The notes beneath the pieces are model-generated. The model saw nothing but the letters and a program-made list of their open reading frames with translations. It searched no databases and had not been told where the DNA came from. From an uncultured Acetatifactor sp. (GTDB lineage: Bacteria > Bacillota > Clostridia > Lachnospirales > Lachnospiraceae): 64,000 bases of DNA. Below are positions 1 to 8,492 of this stretch, one piece after another (the first letter of the stretch is position 1; every line of letters starts with the position of its first letter). The stretch lies in assembly GCA_934426825.1 (NCBI GenBank), contig CAKRYI010000005.1, positions 44,717 to 108,716 on the forward strand, read 5' to 3'. The translations under genes and the position numbers were made by a program.

Positions 1-1242
1 CAGTTCCACTTCCATATTATAGAATTTTACTTCCACACCGTAGAGCAGGGTGTCATCATTGGCAGTTCCCGGAGCAATTTTATCCAAGGCGTAAATCATT
101 TCAATGATTCCGTCCAAAATACGTTTGGGCAGAACCAGACTCAAATCACCGGGAGTGGCTGCCAATGTAGGCTGTACCAGTCCTTCCTCAATACGCTTTG
201 TATTACTTCTGCGTCCTCTCACCAGATCACCGAATCTCTGGACAATGACACCGCCGCCAAGCATATTGGAAAGTCTTGCAATACTTTCGCCGTATCCGTT
301 GCTGTCCTTGAACGGCTCGGAGAAATGTTTTGCCACCAGCAGTGCAAAGTTGGTGTTTGCAGTACGCTTCTCCACATCTTCATAGCTATGTCCGTTTACG
401 GTGACGATTCCGTTGGTGTTCTCGTTTACCACGATACCGTAGGGATTCATACAGAAGGTTCTTACATTATCCTCAAACTTTTCCGTGCGGTAGACAATTT
501 TACTTTCATACAGTTCGTCCGTTAAGTGGGAAAAGATAACTGCAGGCAATTCCACTCTGACACCAATGTCCACACGGTTTGATTTAGTGGGAATATTTAA
601 GTCTTTGCAGACCGTTTCCATCCATTTGCTGCCGCTTCGACCCACAGAAATGATACACTGTTTGCAGGAGTAGGACTCTTTTTCCGTATGTATTACATAG
701 CCGTCGTCCGCAAGCTCGATTTTAGTCACTGGTGTGTCAAAGTAAAAGTCTATCTTGTCTTTCAAGGCCGCATAAAGATTTTCCAAAACGATAAAGTTAA
801 TATCCGTGCCCAAATGGCGGACAGATGCGTCCAGTAGATTTAACTTGTTCTGGAGGCACAATTTCTTGAAATGGGTACCGGCGGTGGAATACATTTTGGT
901 TCCCTCGCCGCCATATTCCATATTAATGCTGTCGACATATTTCATCAAATCAATGGCTTCCTTTTTGCCGACATATTCGTACAGAGTGCCGCCAAAGTCA
1001 TTGGTGATATTATATTTTCCATCGGAAAATGCACCGGCGCCGCCGAAACCGCTCATGATGGAGCAGGATTTGCAACCGATACAATTCTTGATTTTCTCAC
1101 CGTCAATAGGGCAGTGGCGCTTTTCCAGACTGTGTCCGGCTTCAAAAACCGCTACCTTTACCTCAGGCTTTTTCTTCATTAATTCATAAGCGGAAAAAAT
1201 TCCTCCGGGGCCTGCGCCCACAATAATTACATCATATTTCAT
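1..1242 (-). CDS. FAD-dependent dehydrogenase (COG2509-like), 3' end beyond window
   Basis: Read on the minus strand from ATG at 1242, this frame stays open to the left edge, so the C-terminus is missing. The protein opens MKYDVIIVGAGPGGIFSAYE, a Rossmann FAD-binding signature (GAGPGG). A Cys cluster (CPIDGEKIKNCIGCKSC) and the segment GFGGAGAFSDGKYN follow; this combination is typical of the COG2509 uncharacterised FAD-dependent dehydrogenases. A well-spaced GGAGG precedes the start. The physiological substrate is not known for the family, which acts in the cytoplasm. It diverges from the sulfhydrylase gene at 1500. Confidence 0.85.
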   Translation of the reverse strand, partial: MKYDVIIVGAGPGGIFSAYELMKKKPEVKVAVFEAGHSLEKRHCPIDGEKIKNCIGCKSCSIMSGFGGAGAFSDGKYNITNDFGGTLYEYVGKKEAIDLMKYVDSINMEYGGEGTKMYSTAGTHFKKLCLQNKLNLLDASVRHLGTDINFIVLENLYAALKDKIDFYFDTPVTKIELADDGYVIHTEKESYSCKQCIISVGRSGSKWMETVCKDLNIPTKSNRVDIGVRVELPAVIFSHLTDELYESKIVYRTEKFEDNVRTFCMNPYGIVVNENTNGIVTVNGHSYEDVEKRTANTNFALLVAKHFSEPFKDSNGYGESIARLSNMLGGGVIVQRFGDLVRGRRSNTKRIEEGLVQPTLAATPGDLSLVLPKRILDGIIEMIYALDKIAPGTANDDTLLYGVEVKFYNMEVEL

Positions 1243-1499
1243 AACACCCTCCGTTCGCCCGCTGGGCAGGTTGAAATGTGGTATATTAATGCCGTTAAAG
1301 CAACCGATATCAATATACCCTTTTTGAGGAATTAAGTCAACTATTGCGGAGGGGGAATCCTGTGTCACGGAAAGTCCCTGAAAGAGATATAGAAAATTTC
1401 AAAAAGACGTGGTACAATAAAAAACGAAACTGCCCATGGCAGATTTTTACAAAGAAAAACAAAATTTATTTTATAAAAAAGCATAAGGAGGATTCAAGG

Positions 1500-2771
1500 G
1501 TGAAAATCAACAGCATTTGCGTACAGGGAGGCTATACTCCCGGAAACGGTGAGCCGCGTCAGATTCCCATTATTCAGAGTACCACTTTTAAGTACAGTAC
1601 CAGTGAGGATATGGGAAAACTTTTTGATTTGGAGGCGTCCGGATATTTCTATACCAGACTGCAGAACCCTACCAATGATATGGTTGCGGCAAAGATTGCA
1701 CAGTTGGAGGGCGGTACGGCTGCAATGCTTACCAGCAGCGGACAGGCTGCAAATTTTTATGCCCTCTTCAATATTTGCGGATGCGGTGACCATATTGTGG
1801 CTTCCAGCAGTATCTACGGCGGAACTTACAACCTGATAGCCGTTACCATGAAGCGCATGGGAATTGATGTAACCTTTGTGCATCCCGATGCAACAGAGGA
1901 GGAACTCAGCGCGGCATTTCAGGAGAATACCAAGGCTATGTTCGGTGAGACCATTGCCAATCCGGCACTTACGGTTCTGGATATTGAGAAATTTGCAAAG
2001 GTTGCGCATGCACACGGTGTGCCTCTGATTGTGGACAATACATTCCCTACACCGGTGAACTGCCGTCCTTTTGAGTGGGGAGCAGACATAGTAACACATT
2101 CTACAACCAAATATATGGACGGACACGGTGCAGGAGTCGGCGGAGCCATTGTTGACAGCGGAAAATTTGACTGGATGGCGCATGCGGACAAATATCCCGG
2201 ACTTTGTACTCCGGATGAGAGTTACCATGGAGTGACTTATGTGGAGAGATTCGGAAATGAGGGCGCATTTATTACAAAGTGTACTACCCAGCTGATGAGA
2301 GATTTGGGTTCCATTCAGAGCCCTCAGAATGCTTTTATTCTGAATCTGGGTCTGGAGAGCCTGCATGTGAGAATGCAGCGTCATTGTGAAAATGGTCTGG
2401 CAGTGGCACAGTTTTTGCAAAATCACCCCGCAGTGGCATATGTCAATTACTGTGGACTGGAAGGGGACAAGTATCATGAACTTGCAAAAAAATATCTGCC
2501 CAACGGAAGCTGCGGCGTAGTTTCCTTCGGATTAAAGGGCGGACGTGACGCGGCAAGCAGCTTTATGAAGAAATTGAAGATGGGCGCCATTGAAACTCAT
2601 GTGGCAGATGCAAGAACCTGCTGTCTGAATCCTGCATCCAGCACACACCGCCAGATGACGGACGAACAGTTAAAAGAGGCGGGAGTACCTGCAGAGTTAA
2701 TCCGAATCAGTGTCGGCATTGAGGATAAAGAGGATTTGATTGCGGATTTGGCACAGGCTTTGGAGAATTAA
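1500..2771 (+). CDS. metY: O-acetylhomoserine aminocarboxypropyltransferase (sulfhydrylase)
   Basis: A 423-residue PLP enzyme of the Cys/Met metabolism family that makes homocysteine (or methionine with methanethiol) from O-acetylhomoserine in the cytoplasm. The PLP lysine lies in STTKY at about residue 204. Other family signatures are SGQAANFYAL, the VDNTFPTP strand and the C-terminal HRQMTDEQL and IRISVGIED segments. The frame is open from 1344, but the start is best placed at GTG 1500, 8 bases after AAGGAGG (1484-1490), because family similarity begins at VKINSICVQGGYTPG. The leader at 1243-1499 shows no SAM riboswitch that I can recognise. The esterase gene follows 3 bases after the stop, so the two are probably co-transcribed. 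Confidence 0.93.
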   Translation: MKINSICVQGGYTPGNGEPRQIPIIQSTTFKYSTSEDMGKLFDLEASGYFYTRLQNPTNDMVAAKIAQLEGGTAAMLTSSGQAANFYALFNICGCGDHIVASSSIYGGTYNLIAVTMKRMGIDVTFVHPDATEEELSAAFQENTKAMFGETIANPALTVLDIEKFAKVAHAHGVPLIVDNTFPTPVNCRPFEWGADIVTHSTTKYMDGHGAGVGGAIVDSGKFDWMAHADKYPGLCTPDESYHGVTYVERFGNEGAFITKCTTQLMRDLGSIQSPQNAFILNLGLESLHVRMQRHCENGLAVAQFLQNHPAVAYVNYCGLEGDKYHELAKKYLPNGSCGVVSFGLKGGRDAASSFMKKLKMGAIETHVADARTCCLNPASSTHRQMTDEQLKEAGVPAELIRISVGIEDKEDLIADLAQALEN

Positions 2772-2774
2772 TAA

Positions 2775-3587
2775 ATGGCTTATTTACAGATGAATTTGTA
2801 TTCACAGTCCCTTATGCGCACAGTCCCGGTGAATGTGATTCTCCCGGTGGAGAATCATTATGTCCCCGGACTGGCAAAAGGGCAGGAGGAATGTTTTAAA
2901 ACACTGTATCTTTTGCACGGCGTTATGGGAAATCACATGGACTGGGTGAACGGAACCAGAATCCAGCGATTTGCTACGGAAAGAAATCTTGCGGTGGTCA
3001 TGCCTGCAGGAGAAAATGCCTTTTATGTGGACCACAGGGATTCCCACAATCTGTATGGAACATTCGTGGGAGAGGAACTTGTGGAGCTTACCAGAAGGAT
3101 TTTTCCGCTGTCCCGAAAAAGGGAGGACACTTTTATCGGCGGACTTTCCATGGGCGGTTACGGCGCAATGAGAAACGGTCTGAAATACCACGAAACCTTC
3201 GGATATATCGTATCGTTGTCGGGGGCATTGTTGATTGATGAAATGCCGAAATACGGCGAGGATGCGCCTATGTTTTTCAGAAGGGGTTCCTTTGTAAAAG
3301 ACTGTTTCGGAGATTTGACTGCTTTGCAGGAAAGCGATAAGAATCCCAAGTATTTAATCCGGAAATTAAAAGAAGCAGGTGCGGAAATTCCCCGGATTTA
3401 TATGGCATGCGGTGAGCAGGATGAACTGCTTGTGCACAATCGGGATTTTGCGGATTTTTTGAAAAAGCAGGAAGTGGATGCCGTCTTTGAAGTCGGTCCG
3501 GGAAATCATGAATGGGATTTCTGGGATACTTATATCAAAAAGGCGCTTGACTGGCTCCCTACGGAGCCGTGCGGACACGCTGTATAA
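2775..3587 (+). CDS. Alpha/beta-hydrolase esterase (esterase D / acetyl-esterase type)
   Basis: A 270-residue protein with an alpha/beta-hydrolase fold of the COG0627 esterase family. Visible elements are the oxyanion segment LLHGVMGNHMDW (about residues 46-57), the nucleophile elbow GGLSMGGYG with Ser at about 125, an acid candidate in GEQDELLVHN and the catalytic His in GNHEWDFW near the C-terminus. There is no signal peptide, so it is probably cytoplasmic. It sits 3 bases behind metY, where an esterase might remove acetyl or other acyl by-products, but the substrate cannot be read from sequence. Its 3' end overlaps the convergent trpF gene by 29 bases. Confidence 0.85.
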   Translation: MAYLQMNLYSQSLMRTVPVNVILPVENHYVPGLAKGQEECFKTLYLLHGVMGNHMDWVNGTRIQRFATERNLAVVMPAGENAFYVDHRDSHNLYGTFVGEELVELTRRIFPLSRKREDTFIGGLSMGGYGAMRNGLKYHETFGYIVSLSGALLIDEMPKYGEDAPMFFRRGSFVKDCFGDLTALQESDKNPKYLIRKLKEAGAEIPRIYMACGEQDELLVHNRDFADFLKKQEVDAVFEVGPGNHEWDFWDTYIKKALDWLPTEPCGHAV

Positions 3588-4167
3588 ATAAATCAATGCG
3601 GGCGGGGTCCTTGCCGGGACAGTCAGTGTATTCCACACCGGAGGACACGTCCACCCCGTCTGGGTGTACATGGGCGATTGCCGCCTGCACATTATCACAG
3701 TGAAGCCCGCCGGCAAGAAACAGCATTTTTTCGTCACGGGGAATCCGTGTGACGAGGCTCCAGTCAAAGGTTTTGCCGCTGCCGGGTTCTTGGGCATCGA
3801 ACACATATCCCGCAATCTGTGGACAGCGGTGGAAGAAATCATACTGTTCCATATCCGCCACATTAAATGCTTTCAGAATGGGCGTGTGAATGGCAGAGAG
3901 CATTTCGTCGGAAAGTGCTCCGTGAATTTGCAGATAATCAAAACCGAGTGCTTCCAGCTGCCGGATTTCGGAGACGGATGGGGAAACAACCACTGCCACT
4001 TTGCGGATATTTTTATCCAGTGCCTGCATAATTCTGCCTGCCTGTTCGGGCGAGATATTGCGCTTGCTTTTTGGAAAAAAAAGCACCATACCTGCAAAAT
4101 CCACATGATTGCGGTTCAGGTATTCTGCCTCCGAAGGACTGGTCAGACCACAGATTTTGATTTTCAT
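3559..4167 (-). CDS. trpF: Phosphoribosylanthranilate isomerase
   Basis: A 202-residue TIM-barrel enzyme that converts phosphoribosylanthranilate to CdRP in tryptophan synthesis. The N-terminus MKIKICGLTSPSEAEYLN carries the family signature KICGL. FAGMVLFFPKSKRNIS, the QIHG strand and the C-terminal phosphate site GGVD/SSGVE-like segment (GVDVSSGVE) are also diagnostic. The frame is open further upstream, but ATG 4167 has AGAAAGAAGG just before it and matches the family start. No other trp gene is in the window, so this is a detached trpF. It runs convergently into the esterase gene and overlaps its end. Confidence 0.92.
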   Translation of the reverse strand: MKIKICGLTSPSEAEYLNRNHVDFAGMVLFFPKSKRNISPEQAGRIMQALDKNIRKVAVVVSPSVSEIRQLEALGFDYLQIHGALSDEMLSAIHTPILKAFNVADMEQYDFFHRCPQIAGYVFDAQEPGSGKTFDWSLVTRIPRDEKMLFLAGGLHCDNVQAAIAHVHPDGVDVSSGVEYTDCPGKDPARIDLFIQRVRTAP

Positions 4168-4303
4168 AAAAGCTACCTTCTTTCTTGCCTGCGTTGTCAG
4201 GAACGATTTTATTGTAATAGATGAAGCGTGGATTGGCAAGGGGAAGGAATAGATTCACACCGGGCGGCATAGAGTGTTTGGAGAGCACAGGACGTGGTGA
4301 AGT

Positions 4304-5446
4304 ATGGACATCTATGTGGTGAATCCGGGCGACAATGTAGATTTGATAGCCTTCTATTATAATGTGAGTGCAGCGCAGATTATTTTTGACAATCAATTAG
4401 TATATCCGTACGAGCTTGCCGTGGGGCAGGCTCTTTTTATTGGGGGAGGGGAACGCCGTCCGTCCCGGAGCATTGTGGCGAATGGGTATGCCTATCCCTT
4501 TATCAGCGAATGGGTGCTCAGGCAGACGCTTCCCTATTTGTCCGGTTTGTTTGTGTTTTCCTATGGATTTACGGCGGAGGGAAATCTGATTCCGCCGTTA
4601 CTGGCGGATGAGCCGCTGATTGCGGCGGCATATGAATTTGGGACAGCGCCTGTTCTGGTGCTGACACCTTTCGGACCGGACGGCAGATTCAATAACCGTC
4701 TGATTAGCTCTGTGGTAAACAATGAGATTTATGCGGAAACGCTGATACAGAATCTGTTATATTTAATGGAAGAGAAAGGTTACCGCGGTGTGGATATTGA
4801 TTTTGAATATATTTTAGCGGAGGACAGGGACGCTTTCAGTGCCTTTGTGTGGCAGGTGGCGGAGGCAATGCGGGAACAGGGGTATCGGACATCCGTTGCC
4901 TTGGCGCCCAAGACTTCCTCCGACCAGCCGGGACTTTTATATGAGGGAAAAGATTACCGTGCTTTGGGGGAGGCAGCAGACTCCGTGCTTCTCATGACCT
5001 ATGAGTGGGGGTATACTTACAGTCCGCCCATGGCGGTAGCTCCGATCAATAAAGTGCGGCAGGTGGTGGAATATGCCCTTACGGAAATTGCGGCAGAAAA
5101 AATTGATTTGGGTATTCCAAATTATGGATATGACTGGCCGCTGCCGTATGAAAAGGGAGTGACAAAGGCAACCACCATCAACAACGTACAGGCGGTGCGG
5201 ATTGCCATTGAGCAGGGGGCGCAGATTCAGTTTGATGAGACGGCGCAGACTCCCTATTTCCGTTACACTGACAGAGCAAACGGAACGGAACATGAAGTGT
5301 GGTTTGAGGATGTGAGGAGCTTACAGGCAAAGTTTAACCTAATCGAAGAATACAGCCTCAGAGGATGCGGATACTGGCAGATTATGCAGTGGTTCCGCGC
5401 AAACTGGCTCCTCCTCTCCAGCAAATTTTACATTCGTAAAGATTGA
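4304..5446 (+). CDS. LysM plus glycoside hydrolase family 18 protein (YaaH/SleL-like)
   Basis: A 380-residue protein with one N-terminal LysM repeat (residues 1-45: IYVVNPGDNVDLIAFYYNV and ALFIGG) followed by a GH18 barrel. The catalytic DxxDxDxE-type strand reads RGVDIDFEY, with the general acid Glu at about residue 168. The architecture matches YaaH/SleL cortex-lytic N-acetylglucosaminidases of spore formers, which act on spore peptidoglycan. As in those proteins there is no signal peptide. The gene stands alone between trpF (opposite strand) and the helicase leader. The spore role is family knowledge; a general peptidoglycan-remodelling role is an alternative. Confidence 0.88.
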   Translation: MDIYVVNPGDNVDLIAFYYNVSAAQIIFDNQLVYPYELAVGQALFIGGGERRPSRSIVANGYAYPFISEWVLRQTLPYLSGLFVFSYGFTAEGNLIPPLLADEPLIAAAYEFGTAPVLVLTPFGPDGRFNNRLISSVVNNEIYAETLIQNLLYLMEEKGYRGVDIDFEYILAEDRDAFSAFVWQVAEAMREQGYRTSVALAPKTSSDQPGLLYEGKDYRALGEAADSVLLMTYEWGYTYSPPMAVAPINKVRQVVEYALTEIAAEKIDLGIPNYGYDWPLPYEKGVTKATTINNVQAVRIAIEQGAQIQFDETAQTPYFRYTDRANGTEHEVWFEDVRSLQAKFNLIEEYSLRGCGYWQIMQWFRANWLLLSSKFYIRKD

Positions 5447-5527
5447 CCCTTCGCCCGCCCTTTGATACCTTCCCCTTTCATTTCCTTTCAGTTCCCTTTC
5501 ATTCCTTACCATTTTTCAGGAATGTGA

Positions 5528-5656
5528 GCAAATATTTCCGGCGAAGTTCCTTAAAAAACGTCGGCATTAAGATTTTCGGAGTGACAGCGAACGAAAATCT
5601 GTACGTGCCGCTACGTTTTTTGCGGAGCGAAAGCGTAACTGAGCGGAAATATTTGC
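5528..5656. repeat. 129-bp long imperfect palindrome
   Basis: Nested inverted arms are visible. GCAAATATTTCCG (5528-5540) pairs with CGGAAATATTTGC (5644-5656), AAAAAACG (5553-5560) with CGTTTTTT (5614-5621), CGGCA (5562-5566) with TGCCG (5606-5610), and AGATTTTCG (5570-5578) with CGAAAATCT (5592-5600). Together they would fold into one long interrupted hairpin or cruciform. No coding frame of note lies inside and there is no clear U-tract. It could be a REP/MITE-like intergenic element or an RNA structure at the end of the GH18 transcript. Confidence 0.75.
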
Positions 5657-5716
5657 GTCTCTATTGTCTCAAACATGGTTTCTGGAACTTATCCCGAACT
5701 CAGGAATTGAAAACAC

Positions 5717-5745
5717 TTGTGCTTTGCCCTGCGTTGTGCTATACT
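5717..5745 (+). promoter_or_regulatory. Weak candidate promoter for helicase leader
   Basis: A -10-like TATACT (5740-5745) lies 17 bases after TTGTGC (5717-5722), which matches the -35 consensus at only three positions. Transcription from here would include the leader terminator at 5772-5810. The call rests mainly on the -10 and on position. Confidence 0.35.
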
Positions 5746-5771
5746 CATCACTGATGTTGAGACAATGATGG

Positions 5772-5810
5772 GAGAAATCATGAACAACGAGTAATGGTTT
5801 CTCTTTTTTT
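5772..5810 (+). terminator. Intrinsic terminator/attenuator in the leader of the DEAD-box gene
   Basis: GAGAAATCAT (5772-5781) can pair with ATGGTTTCTC (5794-5803), a 10-bp stem with one G-T pair and a 12-base loop, followed by seven T (5804-5810). It lies 30 bases upstream of the helicase start, where it would stop transcripts before the gene. A four-codon ORF lies across the hairpin, so ribosome-dependent read-through is possible. Confidence 0.7.
5780..5794 (+). CDS. Possible 4-residue leader peptide (MNNE) inside the attenuator
   Basis: ATG at 5780 follows GGGAG with 5 bases between, then reads Met-Asn-Asn-Glu and stops (TAA 5792-5794). The start codon is in the 5' arm of the terminator hairpin and the stop codon ends at the first base of the 3' arm. 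A ribosome on this mini-ORF would cover the 5' arm and could prevent the terminator from forming. Translation is not proven and chance is possible for so short an ORF. Confidence 0.4.
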   Translation: MNNE

Positions 5811-5840
5811 GTGTATAAAATCGAAAGGATGTAAACAAAC

Positions 5841-7538
5841 TTGGAAGAAAAGACAGTATATGATGAATATGTAGAAAATGATACGGAAAATGAGGAAACG
5901 TCCATGGCTGCCATTGAGCCTTTGCTGGATGAGCGGATTTTGCGTGCCATTCGCGAAATGGGATTTGAAAAATTATCGCCGATTCAGGAACAGGCAATTC
6001 CGTTTTTGCTGGAGGGAGAGGATATTATCGGACAGGCGCAGACCGGTACCGGTAAGACGGCGGCATTCGGAATCCCTGCCATTCAGAAGGTAGACCCGCA
6101 GCTCCGCAAATTGCAGACGGTGATTTTGTGTCCTACCAGAGAGCTTGCCATTCAGGCGGCAGAGGAATTGCGCAAACTGGCAAAATATATGCACGGAATC
6201 AAGGTGCTTCCCATTTACGGCGGACAGGAAATCAGTAAACAGATTAATGCCCTCAGAGGGGTACAGATTATTGTGGGAACACCGGGACGTGTCATGGACC
6301 ATATGCGCCGTCATACCATAAAATTGGAGCATGTGAACATGGTGGTGCTGGATGAGGCGGATGAAATGTTGAACATGGGATTCCGTGAGGATATGGAAAA
6401 TATTTTGGGACAGATTCCCAATGAACACCAGACAGCCCTGTTTTCGGCAACTATGCCCCAGCCTATTTTAGAGATTACCAGCCAGTTCCAGAATAATGCA
6501 AGAATGGTGAAGGTTGCGGCAAAAGAACTGACAATACCGTTGGTTTCCCAGAGATACTATAAAGTGCGCAATCAGGACAAGGATGCGGCAATGCTTCGTC
6601 TGCTGGAATATTATCAGCCTAAGTTGTGTCTGATTTTCTGCAACACCAAGAAAAAGGTGGATGAAGTGGCAGAACTTTTGAAAAGGGAAGGATATCAGGC
6701 AGAGGGACTTCACGGAGATTTATCCCAGCATCAGCGTGACGTGGCAATGAACCGGTTCCGCAACGGCAGTTCCAGTATTTTGATAGCTACGGATGTTGCT
6801 GCGAGAGGAATCGATGTGGATGATGTGGAAATTGTCATCAACTATGACGTTCCGCAGGATAACGAATACTATGTGCACCGTATCGGAAGAACCGGACGTG
6901 CAGGAAGAAAGGGACGGTCCTTTACGCTGGTAAACAGCAGGGAGATGTACCGTATCCGCGACATTGAGAGAACATGCCACACCACCATCGAGGAGAAGAA
7001 ACTCCCCGGTGCCTCCAAGGTAATGCGTGCCAAGGCAGACAAGTATCTTGCGCAGGCGTGGGAGCTTCATGAGCATGAAGATATGGAATTGATGAAAAAA
7101 TTCCTCAATCGCAAGCTGGAAGCGGAAGAATGTGATATTATGGATTTGGCGGCAGCCATGTTAAAGTTACAGGTGGGTGACAAGGGAGAAGATATTCCGG
7201 AGGACAGCTATGCTCCCAAACGCTTTGGATGGAAGGCGGACAGAAAACGCGGTGAGGAGCGTTTCGGACGCAGCGACCGTGACGGAAGAAGCCGTGGAAG
7301 CAGGGACGGACGCGGAAGAGATGAGAGAAGTCGTGATGGTCGCGGCAGGGACGAGAGAAGGCGCGACGGACGCGGAAGAGATGAACGAAGCCGTGACGGT
7401 CGTGGCAGGGATGAGAAAAATCGTGACGGACGCAGCCGTGACGGAAGAATTCGCAGTAACCGCGAAGAACGCAACCGCCGAATCCGGGATGAGCGCCGCA
7501 GTGACCGTAGCAGGGAACGCCGGGACGATAAGCAGTAA
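5841..7538 (+). CDS. DEAD-box ATP-dependent RNA helicase (CshA/DeaD type)
   Basis: A 565-residue cytoplasmic RNA helicase. The Q motif (FEKLSPIQEQAIP), motif I AQTGTGKT, motif II VLDEADEML, motif III SATMPQ and motif VI HRIGRTGRAGRKG are all present. The start is TTG 5841, about 10 bases after GAAAGGATG; the ATG at 5904 is a possible alternative. After about residue 470 the protein becomes a basic tail of roughly 10-residue repeats (RDGRGRDERS-like), an RNA-binding extension. DNA encoding the tail (about 7290-7440) is repetitive with a 30-bp unit. The leader hairpin upstream suggests attenuation. It probably remodels rRNA or mRNA, but its specific target is unknown. Confidence 0.93.
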   Translation: MEEKTVYDEYVENDTENEETSMAAIEPLLDERILRAIREMGFEKLSPIQEQAIPFLLEGEDIIGQAQTGTGKTAAFGIPAIQKVDPQLRKLQTVILCPTRELAIQAAEELRKLAKYMHGIKVLPIYGGQEISKQINALRGVQIIVGTPGRVMDHMRRHTIKLEHVNMVVLDEADEMLNMGFREDMENILGQIPNEHQTALFSATMPQPILEITSQFQNNARMVKVAAKELTIPLVSQRYYKVRNQDKDAAMLRLLEYYQPKLCLIFCNTKKKVDEVAELLKREGYQAEGLHGDLSQHQRDVAMNRFRNGSSSILIATDVAARGIDVDDVEIVINYDVPQDNEYYVHRIGRTGRAGRKGRSFTLVNSREMYRIRDIERTCHTTIEEKKLPGASKVMRAKADKYLAQAWELHEHEDMELMKKFLNRKLEAEECDIMDLAAAMLKLQVGDKGEDIPEDSYAPKRFGWKADRKRGEERFGRSDRDGRSRGSRDGRGRDERSRDGRGRDERRRDGRGRDERSRDGRGRDEKNRDGRSRDGRIRSNREERNRRIRDERRSDRSRERRDDKQ

Positions 7539-7571
7539 ACAATCATTCCATGAATCAGAAGGAGGTATAGA

Positions 7572-8111
7572 ATGCGCATAGGTATGGGCTATGATGTCCA
7601 CAGACTGGTGGAGGACAGGCAACTGATAATAGGCGGGGTGACAATTCCCTATGAAAAGGGATTATTGGGTCATTCCGATGCAGACGTGTTATTGCATGCC
7701 GTGATGGACGCACTGCTGGGTGCGGCCGCAATGGGAGACATCGGGAAACATTTTCCGGATACGGATGCCGCCTACAAAGGCATTTCCTCTGTGAAACTGT
7801 TGGAAAAAGTAGGAGCGCTTTTGGAGGAAAAGGGATTCCTGATTGAAAATATTGATGCTACAATCATTGCGCAGGCACCGAAAATGCGTCCTTACATTGA
7901 TACAATGCGGGAAAATATTGCAAAGGCACTTGGAATTGACGTGATACAGGTCAATGTGAAGGCAACCACGGAAGAGGGGCTTGGGTTTACCGGAAACGGC
8001 GAGGGAATTTCCTCACAGGCAATCTGTATGCTGACCAGTCCTTTTGATTTGACGGCGCAGGCAGTTTCCAATGGCTGTGCAGGGTGCAGCGGTTGTGCGG
8101 CAAGACGGTAG
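7572..8111 (+). CDS. ispF: 2-C-methyl-D-erythritol 2,4-cyclodiphosphate synthase with Cys-rich tail
   Basis: A 179-residue enzyme of the MEP isoprenoid pathway. The N-terminus MRIGMGYDVHRLVEDR carries the metal-binding Asp-x-His. GHSDADVLLHAVMDALLGAA and the C-terminal TTEEGLGFTGNGEGI are standard. AGAAGGAGG lies upstream with good spacing. IspF proteins are usually about 155-162 residues. Here about 20 extra residues follow AICML, ending in NGCAGCSGCAARR, a CxxCxxC pattern not expected in this enzyme. The gene is followed by the promoter of the cysteine T-box unit. Confidence 0.95.
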   Translation: MRIGMGYDVHRLVEDRQLIIGGVTIPYEKGLLGHSDADVLLHAVMDALLGAAAMGDIGKHFPDTDAAYKGISSVKLLEKVGALLEEKGFLIENIDATIIAQAPKMRPYIDTMRENIAKALGIDVIQVNVKATTEEGLGFTGNGEGISSQAICMLTSPFDLTAQAVSNGCAGCSGCAARR

Positions 8112-8118
8112 AAAACAG

Positions 8119-8147
8119 TTGACAAATCCCGCAGGATTGCATATTCT
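8119..8147 (+). promoter_or_regulatory. Promoter of the T-box/cysE-cysS unit
   Basis: TTGACA (8119-8124, perfect -35) and TATTCT (8142-8147, -10) are separated by 17 bases. Transcription would start near 8154, at the beginning of the T-box leader. Confidence 0.8.
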
Positions 8148-8153
8148 GTAAAG

Positions 8154-8428
8154 TAGTGACATATAAATAACAAAGGCTTTGAACGAAGAGAGTAGCTTTT
8201 CATAAGGCACCAGAGAGAGACCGTCATCGGCTGTAAGCGGTCCCTGCCGGAGAAGAGGGAAGTGCATTCGGGAGCCGGTTCGGGGAAGACTCATTCAGAC
8301 AGTATGAGTTCGGTATCCGAATCCGAGGACTGTACGTTAAACAGATTGAGGGAAGGGCATAAGCCCTTAAGTTAGAGTGGAACCGCGGATAAATTCGTCT
8401 CTGAATACGGATTTATCTGCGTTTTTTT
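8154..8428 (+). promoter_or_regulatory. T-box leader, cysteine-specific (TGC specifier)
   Basis: The leader contains the stem I AGAGAGTAG element, the T-box sequence AGAGTGGAACCGCGG (8374-8388) and a downstream terminator. A candidate specifier is TGC at 8263-8265 within GAAGTGCATTC, followed by A as usual. Cysteine codon TGC agrees with the downstream genes, cysE and cysS. Uncharged tRNA-Cys would stabilise the antiterminator and allow transcription. The specifier position is from visual folding only. Confidence 0.88.
8385..8428 (+). terminator. T-box expression-platform terminator
   Basis: CGCGGATAAATTCG (8385-8398) can pair with CGGATTTATCTGCG (8408-8421) and is followed by a run of T (8422-8428). 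The 5' arm overlaps the ACCGCGG of the antiterminator, so the two structures are mutually exclusive. Confidence 0.85.
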
Positions 8429-8492
8429 ATGCGGAGACTGATTTGAACTTTTGCAGTGTTTTTGATAAAACAGGGCGGAAATGGGGATTGTT

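Noticed and set aside
1243..1499. Possible SAM riboswitch before metY
   Set aside because: None of the S-box core elements or a terminator could be found in the leader.
1494..2477. 327-codon minus-strand frame opposite metY
   Set aside because: Shadow of a clear PLP enzyme; Cys/His-rich random composition.
7138..7622. Long frames on the minus strand and in other plus frames across the helicase tail
   Set aside because: They are shadows of the repetitive Arg/Asp-rich coding region, without ribosome sites or family likeness.
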